Assembly (NCBI GenBank): GCA_001695595.3
Contig: MBPM02000118.1
Coordinates: 1-64,000 of the forward strand
Length of the DNA stretch: 64,000 bases
Origin: Plasmopara viticola
Lineage: Eukaryota > Oomycota > Peronosporomycetes > Peronosporales > Peronosporaceae
Reading direction: 5' to 3'
The stretch's first letter is position 1. Every line of letters begins with the position of its first letter. Positions 23,438 through 35,501 of the stretch are shown here, one piece after another. The notes beneath the pieces are model-generated. The model was not told where the DNA came from, did no database searches, and was given only the letters and a program-made list of their open reading frames with translations. Both the position numbers and the translations under genes were made by a program.

Positions 23438-23751
23438 AGGCTGACAGGAAAAAACTTTTAGATTTATATAAACACATACAACCATCGCACACACGCAAAG
23501 TCTATTTGAACAAAGAAAAGCTTCTTTCGGTCAATCTTATCTCATCACAAGCCTTTGCAACGTACGCGGTCGTATCTGGCACCTCTTTAAGCATCTAGCG
23601 CAAATGCAAACATTTTACAAAAAGATACCGAAGTCGTGAGTAACAACTATAGATCCACGCAGACCAAGCTCCGACCAAGCTCCCAAAAAAAGAGCGCATG
23701 AGTTGGTAGTATAAATATCCGCTTCGAAACTAAGCAGCAATAAGTACAATG

Positions 23752-23824
23752 TTCCCACACCGGGACTCGAACCCGGGTCTGCTGGGTGAGAGCCAGCTAT
23801 CCTAACCGCCTAGACTATATGGGA
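23752..23824 (-). tRNA. tRNA-Glu-CTC: tRNA-Glu(CUC)
   Basis: Standard type. Confidence 0.9.
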
Positions 23825-24127
23825 AGGATGACAGGAAAAAACTTTTAGATTTATATAAACACATACAACCATCGCACACACGCAAAGTCTATTTGAACAA
23901 AGAAAAGCTTCTTTCGGTCAATCTTATCTCATCACAAGCACTTGCAACGTATGCGGTCGTATCTGGCACCTCGTTAAGCATCTAGCGCGAATGCAAACAT
24001 TTTACAAAAAGATACCGAAGTCGTGAGTAACAACTATAGATCCACGCTGACCAAGCTCCCAAAAAAAGAGCGCATGAGTTGGTAGTATAAATATCCGCTT
24101 CGAAACTAAGCAGCAATAAGTACAATG

Positions 24128-24200
24128 GTCCCACACCGGGACTCGAACCCGGGTCTGCTGGGTGAGAGCCAGCTATCCTAACCGCCTAGACTATATGGGA
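24128..24200 (-). tRNA. tRNA-Glu-CTC: tRNA-Glu(CUC)
   Basis: Standard except discriminator base C73 in place of A, which could affect charging. Confidence 0.82.
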
Positions 24201-24502
24201 AGGCTGACAGGAAAAAACTTTTAGATTTATATAAACACATACAACCATCGCACACACGCAAAGTCTATTTGAACAAAGAAAAGCTTCTTTCGGTCAATCT
24301 TATCTCATCACAAGCACTTGCAACGTATGCGGTCGTATCTGGCACCTCGTTAAGCATCTAGCGCGAATGCAAACATTTTACAAAAAGATACCGAAGTCGT
24401 GAGTAACAACTATAGATCCACGCAGACCAAGCTCCCAAAAAAGAGCGCATGAGTTGGTAGTATAAATATCCGCTTCGAAACTAAGCAGCAATAAGTACAA
24501 TG

Positions 24503-24575
24503 TTCCCACACCGGGACTCGAACCCGGGTCTGCTGGGTGAGAGCCAGCTATCCTAACCGCCTAGACTATATGGGA
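24503..24575 (-). tRNA. tRNA-Glu-CTC: tRNA-Glu(CUC)
   Basis: Standard type. Confidence 0.9.
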
Positions 24576-24895
24576 AGGCTGACAGGAAAAAACTTTTAGA
24601 TTTATATAAACACGTACAACCATCGCACACACGCAACGTCTATTTGGACAAAGAAAAGCTTCTTTCGATCAATCTTATCTCATCACAGGCCTTTGAAACG
24701 TACGCGGTCGTATCTGGCACCTCTTTAAGCATCTAGTGCGAATGCAAACATTTTACAAAAAGATACCGAAGTCGTGAGTAACAACTATAGATCCAAGCAG
24801 ACCAAGTTCCCACGCAGACCAAGCTCCCTAAAAAAGAGCGCATGAGTTGGTAGTATAAATATCTGCTTCGAAACTAAGTAGCAATAAGTTCAATG

Positions 24896-24968
24896 TTCCC
24901 ACACCGGGACTCGAACCCGGGTCTGCTGAGTGAGAGCCAGCTATCCTCACCGCCTAGACTATATGGGA
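24896..24968 (-). tRNA. tRNA-Glu-CTC: tRNA-Glu(CUC)
   Basis: Same variant as 3,007. SINE upstream. Confidence 0.8.
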
Positions 24969-25016
24969 AGGCTGACAAATAAAAGTTTTAGATTTGTATA
25001 AACACGTACAACCATT

Positions 25017-25330
25017 TTCGGAAAAGGTTGGGGTGACGCCCTCCTTCCAAGCGCGGGGCTAAATGCTTGCGCGCTTCGGGCAGGTGCTCTCGGGCATCTG
25101 CAGGTCTCTAACGGGTCTCACCCTCGACGCGACGGTCTCCAGCACCAGGGCGCCACCTGGGCTCTTACCAAGTCAGAACTACACAAAACTATGGAAGACC
25201 CTCACGGCCTCGGTGCTGGCTGCACTGCCCGCCGAACGAGACTCGACGTATGCGGACACCACTCTATGTCGTGGACTAGACATAGAGCCTAGCACGTGCA
25301 TAACTTGGCAACGCGATAACGTATCACAAT
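25017..25330 (+). mobile_element. SINE-like element
   Basis: TATCACAAT tail; counterpart of 3,128 and 38,235 (ATGCTTGCGC, GACGAAG downstream). Confidence 0.77.
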
Positions 25331-25613
25331 ACGTACAGCCATTGCACACAGGCAACGTCTATTGGGACGAAGAAAAGCTTCTTTCGCTCAATCTTATCTC
25401 ATCACAAGCACTTGCAACATATGCGCTCGAATCTGGCACCTCGTTAGGCATCTAGTGCGAATGCAAACATTTTACAAAAAGATACCGAGGTCGTGAGTAA
25501 CAACTATAGATCCACGCAGACAAAGCTCCCAAGCAGACCAAGCTCCCAAAAAAAGAGCGCATGAGTTGGTAGTATAATATCCGCTTCGAAACTAAGCAGC
25601 AATAAGTACAATG

Positions 25614-25686
25614 TTCCCACACCGGGACTCGAACCCGGGTCTGCTGGGTGAGAGCCAGCTATCCTAACCGCCTAGACTATATGGGA
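25614..25686 (-). tRNA. tRNA-Glu-CTC: tRNA-Glu(CUC)
   Basis: Standard type. Confidence 0.9.
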
Positions 25687-26006
25687 AGGCTGAAAGGAAA
25701 AAACTTTTAGATTTATATAAACACGTACAACCATCGCACACACGCAACGGCTATTTGGACAAAGAAAAGCTTCTTTCGATCAATCTTATCTCATCACAAG
25801 CCTTTGCAACGTACGCGGTCGTATCTGGCACCTCTTTAAGCATCTAGTGCGAATGCAAACATTTTACAAAAAGATACCGAGGTCGTGAGTAACAACTATA
25901 GATCCACGCAGACCAAGCTCCCACGCAGACCAAGCTCCCTAAAAAAGAGCGCATGAGTTGGTAGTATAAATATCCGCTTCGAAACTAAGCAGCAATAAGT
26001 ACAATG

Positions 26007-26079
26007 TTCCCACACCGGGACTCGAACCCGGGTCTGCTGGGTGAGAGCCAGCTATCCTAACCGCCTAGACTATATGGAA
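26007..26079 (-). tRNA. tRNA-Glu-CTC: tRNA-Glu(CUC)
   Basis: Standard with U2 (U2-G71 wobble). Confidence 0.85.
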
Positions 26080-26381
26080 AGGCTGACAGGAAAAAACTTT
26101 TAGATTTATTTAAACACGTACAACCATCGCACACACGCAACGTCTATTTGGACAAAGAAAAGCTTCTTTCAATCAATCTTATCTCATCACAAGCCTTTGC
26201 AACGTACGCGGTCGTATCTGGCACCTCTTTGAGCATCTAGCGCAAATGCAAACATTTTACAAAAAGATACCGAAGTCGTGAGTAACAACTATAGATCCAC
26301 GCAGACCAAGCTCCCTAAAAAAGAGCGCATGAGTTGGTAGTATAAATATCCGCTTCGAAAGTAAGCAGCAATTAGTAGAAG

Positions 26382-26454
26382 TTCCCATACCGGGACTCGA
26401 ACCCGGGTATGCTGGGTGAGAGCCAGCTATCCTAACCGCCTAGACTATATGGGA
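26382..26454 (-). tRNA. tRNA-Glu-CTC: tRNA-Glu(CUC)
   Basis: UAU type. SINE upstream. Confidence 0.88.
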
Positions 26455-26503
26455 AGGCTGACAGATAAAAAGTTTTAGATTTATATAAACACGTACAACC
26501 ATT

Positions 26504-26812
26504 TTCGGAAAAGGTTGGGGTGACGCCCTCCTTCCAAGCGCGGGGGCTAAATGCTCGCGCCTTCGGGCAGGTGCTCTCGGGCATCTGCAGGTCTCTAACG
26601 GGTCTCACCCTCGACGGTCTCCAGCACCAGGGCGCCACCTGGGCTCTTACCAAGTCAGAACTACACAAAACTATGGAAGACCCTCACGGCCTCGGTGCTG
26701 GCTGCACTGCCCGCCGAACGAGACTCGACGTATGCGGACACCACTCTATGTCGTGGACTAGCCATAGAGCCTAGCACGTGCATAACGTGGCAACGCGATA
26801 ACGTATCACAAT
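26504..26812 (+). mobile_element. SINE-like element
   Basis: Has the same 5-bp deletion as 4,615 and 39,725, plus a 2-bp loss near 26,559. Confidence 0.77.
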
Positions 26813-27095
26813 ACGTACAACCATTGCACACAAGCAACGTCTATTGGGACAAAGAAAAGCTTCTTTCGTTCAATCTTATCTCATCACAAGCACTTGCAAC
26901 GTATGCGCTCGAATCTGGCACCTCGTTAAGCATCTAGTGCGAAAGCAAACATTTTACAAAAGATACCGAGGTCGTGAGTAACAACTATAGATCCACGCAG
27001 ACAAAGCTCCCAAGCAGACCAAGCTCCCAAAAAAAGAGCGCATGAGTTGGTAGTATAAATATCCGCTTCGAAACTAAGCAGCAATAAGTACAATG

Positions 27096-27168
27096 TTCCC
27101 ACACCGGGACTCGAACTCGGGTCTGCTGGGTGAGAGCCAGCTATCCTAACCGCCTAGACTATATGGGA
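27096..27168 (-). tRNA. tRNA-Glu-CTC: tRNA-Glu(CUC)
   Basis: A52 type. Confidence 0.75.
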
Positions 27169-27386
27169 AGGCTGACAGGAAAAAACTTTTAGATTTATAT
27201 AAACACGTACAACCATCGCACACACGCAACGTCTATTTGGACAAAGAAAAGCTTCTTTCAATCAATCCTATCTCATCACAAGCCTTTGCAACGTACGCGG
27301 TCGTATCTGGCACCTCTTTAAGCATCTAGTGCGAATGCAAACATTTTACAAAAAGATACCGAGTCGTGAGTAACAACTATAGATCC

Positions 27387-27454
27387 ACGCAGACCAAGCT
27401 CCCACGCAGACCAAGCTCCCACGCAGACCAAGCTCCCACGCAGACCAAGCTCCC
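27387..27454. repeat. 17-bp minisatellite, four copies
   Basis: Four perfect copies of ACGCAGACCAAGCTCCC. Most units carry one or two copies at this spot, between the T tract and the upstream spacer, so unit length changes in 17-bp steps. Confidence 0.92.
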
Positions 27455-27521
27455 TAAAAAAGAGCGCATGAGTTGGTAGTATAAATATCCGCTTCAAAAC
27501 TAAGCAGCAATAAGTACAATG

Positions 27522-27594
27522 TTCCCACACCGGGACTCGAACCCGGGTCTGCTGGGTGAGAGCCAGCTATCCTAACCGCCTAGACCATATGGGA
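27522..27594 (-). tRNA. tRNA-Glu-CTC: tRNA-Glu(CUC)
   Basis: G9 type. Confidence 0.88.
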
Positions 27595-27896
27595 AGGCTG
27601 ACAGGAAAAAACGTTTAGATGTATATAAACACGTACAACCATCGCACACACGCAACGTCTATTTGGACAAAGAAAAGCTTCTTTCAATCAATCTTATCTC
27701 ATCACAAGCCTTTGCAACGTACGCGGTCGTATCTGGCACCTCTTTGAGCATCTAGCGCAAATGCAAACATTTTACAAAAAGATACCGAAGTCGTGAGTAA
27801 CAACTATAGATCCACGCAGACCAAGCTCCCTAAAAAAGAGCGCATGAGTTGGTAGTATAAATATCCGCTTCGAAAGTAAGCAGCAATTAGTACAAG

Positions 27897-27969
27897 TTCC
27901 CATACCGGGACTCGAACCCGGGTATGCTGGGTGAGAGCCAGCTATCTTAACCGCCTAGACTATATGGGA
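27897..27969 (-). tRNA. tRNA-Glu-CTC: tRNA-Glu(CUC)
   Basis: UAU type with A22. SINE upstream. Confidence 0.88.
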
Positions 27970-28018
27970 AGGCTGACAGATAAAAAGTTTTAGATTTATA
28001 TAAACACGTACAACCATT

Positions 28019-28333
28019 TTCGGAAAAGGTTGGGGTGACGCCCTCCTTCCAAGCGCGGGGGCTAAATGCTCGCGCGCTTCGGGCAGGTGCTCTCGGGCAT
28101 CTGCAGGTCTTTAACGGGTCTCACCCTCGACGCGACGGTCTCCAGCACCAGGGCACCACCTGGGCTCTTACCAAGTCAGAACTACACAAAACTATGGAAG
28201 ACCCTCACGGCCTCGGTGCTGGCTGCACTGCCCGCCGAACGAGACTCGACGTATGCGGACACCACTCTATGTCGTGGACTAGCATAGAGCCTAGCACGTG
28301 CATAACGTTGGCAACGCGATAACGTATCACAAT
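28019..28333 (+). mobile_element. SINE-like element
   Basis: TATCACAAT tail; a 1-bp loss (CTAGCATAG) near 28,280 and a 1-bp gain (ACGTTGG) cut the long frame. Confidence 0.77.
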
Positions 28334-28617
28334 ACGTACAACCATTGCACACACGCAACGTCTATTGGGACAAAGAAAAGCTTCTTTCGTTCAATCTTAT
28401 CTCATCACAAGCACTTGCAACGTATGCGCTCGAATCTGGCACCTCGTTAAGCATCTAGTGCGAATGCAAACATTTTACAAAAAGATACCGAGGTCGTGAG
28501 TAACAACTATAGATCCACGCAGACAAAGCTCCCAAGCAGACCAAGCTCCCAAAAAAAGAGCGCATGAGTTGGTAGTATAAATATCCGCTTCGAAACTAAG
28601 CAGCAATAAGTACAATG

Positions 28618-28690
28618 TTCCCACACCGGGACTCGAACTCGGGTCTGCTGGGTGAGAGCCAGCTATCCTAACCGCCTAGACTATATGGGA
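28618..28690 (-). tRNA. tRNA-Glu-CTC: tRNA-Glu(CUC)
   Basis: A52 type. Confidence 0.75.
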
Positions 28691-29010
28691 AGGCTGACAG
28701 GAAAAAACTTTTAGATTTATATAAACACGTACAATGATCGCACACACGCAACGTCTATTTGGACAAAGAAAAGCTTCTTTCAATCAATCCTATCTCATCA
28801 CAAGCCTTTGCAACGTACGCGGTCGTATCTGGCACCTCTTTAAGCATCTAGTGCGAATGCAAACATTTTACAAAAAGATACCGAAGTCGTGAGTAACAAC
28901 TATAGATCCACGCAGACCAAGCTCCCACGCAGACCAAGCTCCCTAAAAAAGAGCGCATGAGTTGGTAGTATAAATATCCGCTTCGAAACTAAGCAGCAAT
29001 AAGTACAATG

Positions 29011-29083
29011 TTCCCACACCGGGACTCGAACCCGGGTCTGCTGGGTGAGAGACAGCTATCCTAACCGCCTAGACCATATGGGA
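29011..29083 (-). tRNA. tRNA-Glu-CTC: tRNA-Glu(CUC)
   Basis: G9 type with U31 facing C39 at the anticodon-loop end of the stem. Confidence 0.78.
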
Positions 29084-29384
29084 AGGCTGACAGGAAAAAA
29101 CGTTTAGATGTTATAAACACGTACAACCATCGCACACACGCAACGTCTATTTGGACAAAGAAAAGCTTCTTTCGTTCAATCTTATCTCATCACAAGCCTT
29201 TGCAACGTACGCGGTCGTATCTGGCACCTCTTTGAGCATCTAGCGCAAATGCAAACATTTTACAAAAAGATACCGAAGTCGTGAGTAACAACTATAGATC
29301 CACGCAGACCAAGCTCCCTAAAAAAGAGCGCATGAGTTGGTAGTATAAATATCCGCTTCGAAAGTAAGCAGCAATTAGTACAAG

Positions 29385-29457
29385 TTCCCATACCGGGACT
29401 CGAACCCGGGTATGCTGGGTGAGAGCCAGCTATCTTAACCGCCTAGACTATATGGGA
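29385..29457 (-). tRNA. tRNA-Glu-CTC: tRNA-Glu(CUC)
   Basis: UAU type with A22. Recombinant SINE upstream. Confidence 0.88.
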
Positions 29458-29506
29458 AGGCTGACAGATAAAAAGTTTTAGATTTATATAAACACGTACA
29501 ACCATT

Positions 29507-29831
29507 TTCGGAAAAGGTTGGGGTGACGCCCTCCTTCCAAGCGCGGGGGCTAAATGCTCGCGCGCTTCGGGCAGGTGCTCTCGGGCATCTGCAGGTCTTT
29601 AACGGGTCTCACCCTCGACGCGACGGTCTCCAGCACCAGGGCACCACCTGGGCTCTTACCAAGTCAGAACTACACAAAACTATGGAAGACCCTCACGGCC
29701 TCGGTGCTGGCTGCACTGCCCGCCGAACGAGACTCGACGTATGCGGACACCACTCTATGTCGTGGACTAGACATAGAGCCTAGCACGTGCATAATTTGGC
29801 AACGCGATAACGTAATACAATACAATACAAT
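29507..29831 (+). mobile_element. SINE-like element, recombinant
   Basis: The left part has the TCTTTAACG and GGGCACCACC variants of the copy at 42,733. The right part has ATAATTTGG and the long tail of the copy at 16,299. It marks the 13.2-kb duplication junction. Confidence 0.8.
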
Positions 29832-30113
29832 ACGTACAACCATTGCACACACGCAACGTCTATTGGACAAAGAAAAGCTTCTTTCGTTCAATCTTATCTC
29901 ATCACAAGCACTTGTAACGTATGCGCTCGAATCTGGCACCTCGTTAAGCATCTAGCGCGAATGCAAACATTTTAGAAAAAGATACCGAAGTCGTGAGTAA
30001 CAACTATAGATCCACGCAGACCAAGCTCCCACGCAGACCAAGCTCCCTAAAAAAGAGCGCATGAGTTGGTAGTATAAATATCCGCTTCGAAAGTAAGCAG
30101 CAATAAGTACAAG

Positions 30114-30186
30114 TTCCCACACCGGGACTCGAACCCGGGTCTGCTGGGTGAGAGCCAGCTTTCCTAACCGCCTAGACTATATGGGA
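30114..30186 (-). tRNA. tRNA-Glu-CTC: tRNA-Glu(CUC)
   Basis: A25 type. Confidence 0.8.
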
Positions 30187-30520
30187 AGGCTGACAGGAAA
30201 AAACTTTTAGATTTATATAAACACGTACAACCATTGCACACACGCAGCGTCCATTTGGACAAAGAAAAGCTTCTTTCGGTCAATCTTATTCATCACAAGC
30301 ACTTGCAACGTATGCGATCGAATCTGGCACCTCTTTAAGCATCTAGCGCGAATGCAAATATTTTACAAAAAGATACCGAAGTCGTGAGTAACAACTATAG
30401 ATCCACGCAGACCAAGCTCCCACGCAGACCAAGCTCCCACGCAGACCAAGCTCCCTAAAAAAGAGCGCATGAGTTGGTAGTATAAATATCCGCTTCGAAA
30501 GTAGCAGCAAAAAGTACAAG

Positions 30521-30593
30521 TTCCCACACCATGACTCGAACCCGGGTCTGCTGGGTGAGAGCCAGCTATCCTAACCGCCTAGACTATATGGGA
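30521..30593 (-). tRNA. tRNA-Glu-CTC: tRNA-Glu(CUC)
   Basis: AUG type. Confidence 0.72.
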
Positions 30594-30895
30594 AGGCTGA
30601 CAGGAAAAAACTTTTAGATTTATATAAACACATACAACCATCGCACACACACAACGTCTATTTGGACAAAGAAAAGCTTCTTTCAATCAATCTTATCTCA
30701 TCACAAGCCTTTGCAACGTACGCGGTCGTATCTGGCACCTCTTTAAGCATCTTGCGCAAATGCAAACATTTTACAAAAAGATACCGAAGTCGTGAGTATC
30801 AACTATAGATCCACGCAGACCAAGCTCCCTAAAAAAGAGCGCATGAGTTGGTAGTATAAATATCCGCTTCGAAAGTAAGCAGCAATTAGTACAAG

Positions 30896-30968
30896 TTCCC
30901 ACACCGGGACTCGAACTCGGGTCTGCTGGGTGAGAGCCAGCTATCCTAACCGCCTAGACTATATGGGA
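30896..30968 (-). tRNA. tRNA-Glu-CTC: tRNA-Glu(CUC)
   Basis: A52 type. Confidence 0.75.
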
Positions 30969-31302
30969 AGGCTGACAGGAAAAAACTTTTAGATTTATAT
31001 AAGCACGTACAACCATCGCACACACGCAACGTCTATTTGGACAAAGAAAAGCTTCTTTCAATCAATCCTATCTCATCACAAGCCTTTGCAACGTACGCGG
31101 TCGTATCTGGCACCTCTTTAAGCATCTAGCGCAAATGCAAACATTTTACAAAAAGATACCGAAGTCGTGAGTAACAACTATAGATCCACGCAGACCAAGC
31201 TCCCACGCAGACCAAGCTCCCACGCAGACCAAGCTCCCTAAAAAGAGCGCATGAGTTGGTAGTATAAATATCCGCTTCGAAAGTAGCAGCAATAAGTACA
31301 AG

Positions 31303-31375
31303 TTCCCACACCATGACTCGAACCCGGGTCTGCTGGGTGAGAGCCAGCTATCCTAACCGCCTAGACTATATGGGA
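31303..31375 (-). tRNA. tRNA-Glu-CTC: tRNA-Glu(CUC)
   Basis: AUG type. Confidence 0.72.
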
Positions 31376-31678
31376 AGGCTGACAGGAAAAAACTTTTAGA
31401 TTTATATAAACACATACAACCATCGCACACACACAACGTCTATTTGGACAAAGAAAAGCTTCTTTCAATCAATCTTATCTCATCACAAGCCTTTGCAACG
31501 TACGCGGTCGTATCTGGCACCTCTTTAAGCATCTTGCGCAAATGCAAACATTTTACAAAAAGATACCGAAGTGGTGAGTATCAACTATAGATCCACGCAG
31601 ACCAAGCTCCCTAAAAAAGAGCGCATGAGTTGGTAGTATAAACATCCGCTTCGAAACTAAGCAGCAATAAGTTCAATG

Positions 31679-31751
31679 TTCCCACACCGGGACTCGAACC
31701 CGGGTCTGCTGGGTGAGAGCCAGCTATCCTAACCGCCTAGACAATATGGGA
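31679..31751 (-). tRNA. tRNA-Glu-CTC: tRNA-Glu(CUC)
   Basis: U9 type. SINE upstream. Confidence 0.84.
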
Positions 31752-31799
31752 AGGCTGACAGATATAGGTTTTAGATTTATATAAACACGTACAACCATT

Positions 31800-32124
31800 T
31801 TCGGAAAAGGTTGGGGTGACGCCCTCCTTCCAAGCGCGGGGGCTAAATGCTCGCGCGCTTCGGGCAGGTGCTCTCGGGCATCTGCAGGTCTCTAACGGGT
31901 CTCACCCTCGACGCGACGGTCTCCAGCACCAGGGCGCCACCTGGGCTCTTACCAAGTCAGAACTACACAAAACTATGGAAGCCCCTCACGGCCTCGGTGC
32001 TGGCTGCACTGCCCGCCGAACGAGACTCGACGTATGCGGACACCACTCTATGTCGTGGACTAGACATAGAGCCTAGCACGTGCATGACTTGGCAACGCGA
32101 TAACGTAATACAATACAATACAAT
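31800..32124 (+). mobile_element. SINE-like element, long tail
   Basis: Counterpart of 18,585. Confidence 0.77.
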
Positions 32125-32389
32125 ACGTACAACCATTGCATACACGCAACGTCTATTGGGACAAAGAAAAACTTCTTTCGTTCAATCTTATCTCATCACA
32201 AGCACTTGCAACGTATGCGCTCGAATCTGGCACCTCGTTAAGCATCTAGCGCAAATGCAAACATTTTACAAAAAGATACCGAAGTCGTGAGTAACAACCA
32301 TAGATCAACGCAGACCAAGCTCCCTAAAAAAGAGCGCATGAGCTGGTAGAATAAATATCCGCTTCGAAAGTAGTAGCAATAAGTACAAG

Positions 32390-32462
32390 TTCCCACACCA
32401 TGACTCGAACCCGGGTCTGCTGGGTGAGAGCCAGCTATCCTAACCGCCTAGACTATATGGGA
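32390..32462 (-). tRNA. tRNA-Glu-CTC: tRNA-Glu(CUC)
   Basis: AUG type. Confidence 0.72.
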
Positions 32463-32765
32463 AGGCTGACAGGAAAAAACTTTTAGATTTATATAAACAC
32501 GTACAACCATTGCACACACGCAGCGTCTATTTGGACAAAGAAAAGCTTCTTTCGGTCATTCTTATTTCATCACAAGCACTTGCAACGTATGCAATCGAAT
32601 CTGGCACCTCTTTAAGCATCTAGCGCGAATGCAAACATTTTACAAAAAGATACCGAAGTCGTGACTAAAAACTATAGATCCACGCAGACCAAGCTCCCTA
32701 AAAAAGAGCGCATGAGTTGGTAGTATAAATATCCGCTTCGAAAGTAAGCAGTAATAAGTACAATG

Positions 32766-32838
32766 TCTCCACACCGGGACTCGAACCCGGGTCTGCTGGG
32801 TGAGAGCCAGCTATCCTAACCGCCTAGACTATATGGGA
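32766..32838 (-). tRNA. tRNA-Glu-CTC: tRNA-Glu(CUC)
   Basis: Acceptor-end variant, counterpart of 19,551. Confidence 0.75.
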
Positions 32839-33140
32839 AGGCTGACAGGAAAAATCTTTTAGATTAATATAAACACGTAGACCATCGCACACACGCAAAG
32901 TCTTTTTCGACAAAGAAAAGCTTCTTTCGGTCATTCTTATCTCATCACAAGCACTTGCAACGTATGCGCTCGAATCTGGCACCTCGTTAAGCATCTAGCG
33001 CGAATGCAAACATTTTACAAAAAGATACCGAGGTCGTGAGTAACAACTATAGATCAACGCAGACCAAGCTTCCTAAGAAAGAGCGCATGAGTTGGTAGTA
33101 TAAATATCCGCTTCGAAACTAAGCATCAATAAGTTCAATA

Positions 33141-33213
33141 TTCCCACACCGGGACTCGAACCCGGGTCTGCTGGGTGAGAGCCAGCTATCCTAACCGCCT
33201 AGACAATATGGGA
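33141..33213 (-). tRNA. tRNA-Glu-CTC: tRNA-Glu(CUC)
   Basis: U9 type. SINE upstream. Confidence 0.84.
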
Positions 33214-33261
33214 AGGCTGACAGATATACGTTTTAGATTTATATAAACACGTACAACCATT

Positions 33262-33586
33262 TTCGGAAAAGGTTAGGGTGACGCCCTCCTTCCAAGCGCG
33301 GGGGCTAAATGCTCGCGCGCTTCGGGCAGGTGCTCTCGGGCATCTGCAGGTCTCTAACGGGTCTCACCCTCGACGCGACGGTCTCCAGCACCAGGGCGCC
33401 ACCTGGGCTCTTACCAAGTCAGAACTACACAAAACTATGGAAGACCCTCACGGCCTCGGTGCTGGCTGCACTGCCCGCCGAACGAGACTCGACGTATGCG
33501 GACACCACTCTATGTCGTGGACTAGACATAGAGCCTAGCACGTGCGTAATTTGGCAACGCGATAACGTAATACAATACAATACAAT
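33262..33586 (+). mobile_element. SINE-like element, long tail
   Basis: Counterpart of 20,047. Confidence 0.77.
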
Positions 33587-33868
33587 ACGTACAACCATTG
33601 CACACACGCAACGTCTATTGGACAAAGAAAAGCTTCTTTCGTTCAATCTTATCTCATCACAAGCACTTGTAACGTATGCGCTCGAATCTGGCACCTCGTT
33701 AAGCATCTAGCGCGAATGCAAACATTTTAGAAAAAGATACCGAAGTCGTGAGTAACAACTATAGATCCACGCAGACCAAGCTCCCACGCAGACCAAGCTC
33801 CCTAAAAAAGAGCGCATGAGTTGGTAGTATAAATATCCGCTTCGAAAGTAAGCAGCAATAAGTACAAG

Positions 33869-33941
33869 TTCCCACACCGGGACTCGAACCCGGGTCTGCT
33901 GGGTGAGAGCCAGCTTTCCTAACCGCCTAGACTATATGGGA
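33869..33941 (-). tRNA. tRNA-Glu-CTC: tRNA-Glu(CUC)
   Basis: A25 type. Confidence 0.8.
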
Positions 33942-34276
33942 AGGCTGACAGATAAAAAGTTTTAGATTTATATAAACACGTACAACCATTGCACACACGC
34001 AGCGTCCATTTGGACAAAGAAAAGCTTCTTTCGGTCAATCTTATTTCATCACAAGCACTTGCAACGTATGCGATCGAATCTGGCACCTCTTTAAGCATCT
34101 AGCGCGAATGCAAACATTTTACAAAAAGATACCGAAGTCGTGAGTAACAACTATAGATCCACGCAGACCAAGCTCCCACGCAGACCAAGCTCCCACGCAG
34201 ACCAAGCTCCCTAAAAAAGAGCGCATGAGTTGGTAGTATAAATATCCGCTTCGAAAGTAGCAGCAATAAGTACAAG

Positions 34277-34349
34277 TTCCCACACCATGACTCGAACCCG
34301 GGTCTGCTGGGTGAGAGCCAGCTATCCTAACCGCCTAGACTATATGGGA
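34277..34349 (-). tRNA. tRNA-Glu-CTC: tRNA-Glu(CUC)
   Basis: AUG type. Confidence 0.72.
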
Positions 34350-34651
34350 AGGCTGACAGGAAAAAACTTTTAGATTTATATAAACACATACAACCATCGC
34401 ACACACACAACGTCTATTTGGACAAAGAAAAGCTTCTTTCAATCAATCTTATCTCATCACAAGCCTTTGCAACGTACGCGGTCGTATCTGGCACCTCTTT
34501 AAGCATCTTGCGCAAATGCAAACATTTTACAAAAAGATACCGAAGTCGTGAGTATCAACTATAGATCCACGCAGACCAAGCTCCCTAAAAAAGAGCGCAT
34601 GAGTTGGTAGTATAAATATCCGCTTCGAAAGTAAGCAGCAATTAGTACAAG

Positions 34652-34724
34652 TTCCCACACCGGGACTCGAACTCGGGTCTGCTGGGTGAGAGCCAGCTAT
34701 CCTAACCGCCTAGACTATATGGGA
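34652..34724 (-). tRNA. tRNA-Glu-CTC: tRNA-Glu(CUC)
   Basis: A52 type. Confidence 0.75.
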
Positions 34725-35037
34725 AGGCTGACAGGAAAAAACTTTTAGATTTATATAAGCACGTACAACCATCGCACACACGCAACGTCTATTTGGACAA
34801 AGAAAAGCTTCTTTCAATCAATCCTATCTCATCACAAGCCTTTGCAACGTACGCGGTCGTATCTGGCACCTCTTTAAGCATCTAGCGCAAATGCAAACAT
34901 TTTACAAAAAGATACCGAAGTCGTGAGTAACAACTATAGATCCACGCAGACCAAGCTCCGACCAAGCTCCCAAAAAAGAGCGCATGAGTTGGTAGTATAA
35001 ATATCCGCTTCGAAACTAAGCAGCAATAAGTACAATG

Positions 35038-35110
35038 TTCCCACACCGGGACTCGAACCCGGGTCTGCTGGGTGAGAGCCAGCTATCCTAACCGCCTAGA
35101 CTATATGGGA
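35038..35110 (-). tRNA. tRNA-Glu-CTC: tRNA-Glu(CUC)
   Basis: Standard type. Confidence 0.9.
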
Positions 35111-35428
35111 AGGATGACAGGAAAAAACTTTTAGATTTATATAAACACATACAACCATCATACACACGCAAAGTCTATTTGAACAAAGAAAAGCTTCTTT
35201 CGGTCAATCTTATCTCATCACAAGCACTTGCAACGTACGCGGTCGTATCTGGCACCTCGTTAAGCATTTAGCGCGAATGCAAACATTTTACAAAAAGATA
35301 CCGAAGTCGTGAGTAACAACTATAGATCCACGCAGACCAAGCTCCCACGCAGACCAAGCTCCCTAAAAAAGAGCGCATGAGTTGGTAGTATAAATATCCG
35401 CTTCGAAAGTAGCAGCAATAAGTACAAG

Positions 35429-35501
35429 TTCCCACACCATGACTCGAACCCGGGTCTGCTGGGTGAGAGCCAGCTATCCTAACCGCCTAGACTATATGGG
35501 A
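35429..35501 (-). tRNA. tRNA-Glu-CTC: tRNA-Glu(CUC)
   Basis: AUG type. Confidence 0.72.

Larger units (their letters stand above)
16500..29715. repeat. 13.2-kb tandem duplication, copy 1 (ends approximate)
   Basis: Contains 29 tRNA genes (16,898 to 29,385). Each has a counterpart 13,215-13,226 bp downstream with the same variant type, including rare variants (19,551 with 32,766; 29,011 with 42,236). The small drift in offset comes from scattered 1-2 bp indels. Both ends lie inside SINE copies. Confidence 0.88.
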
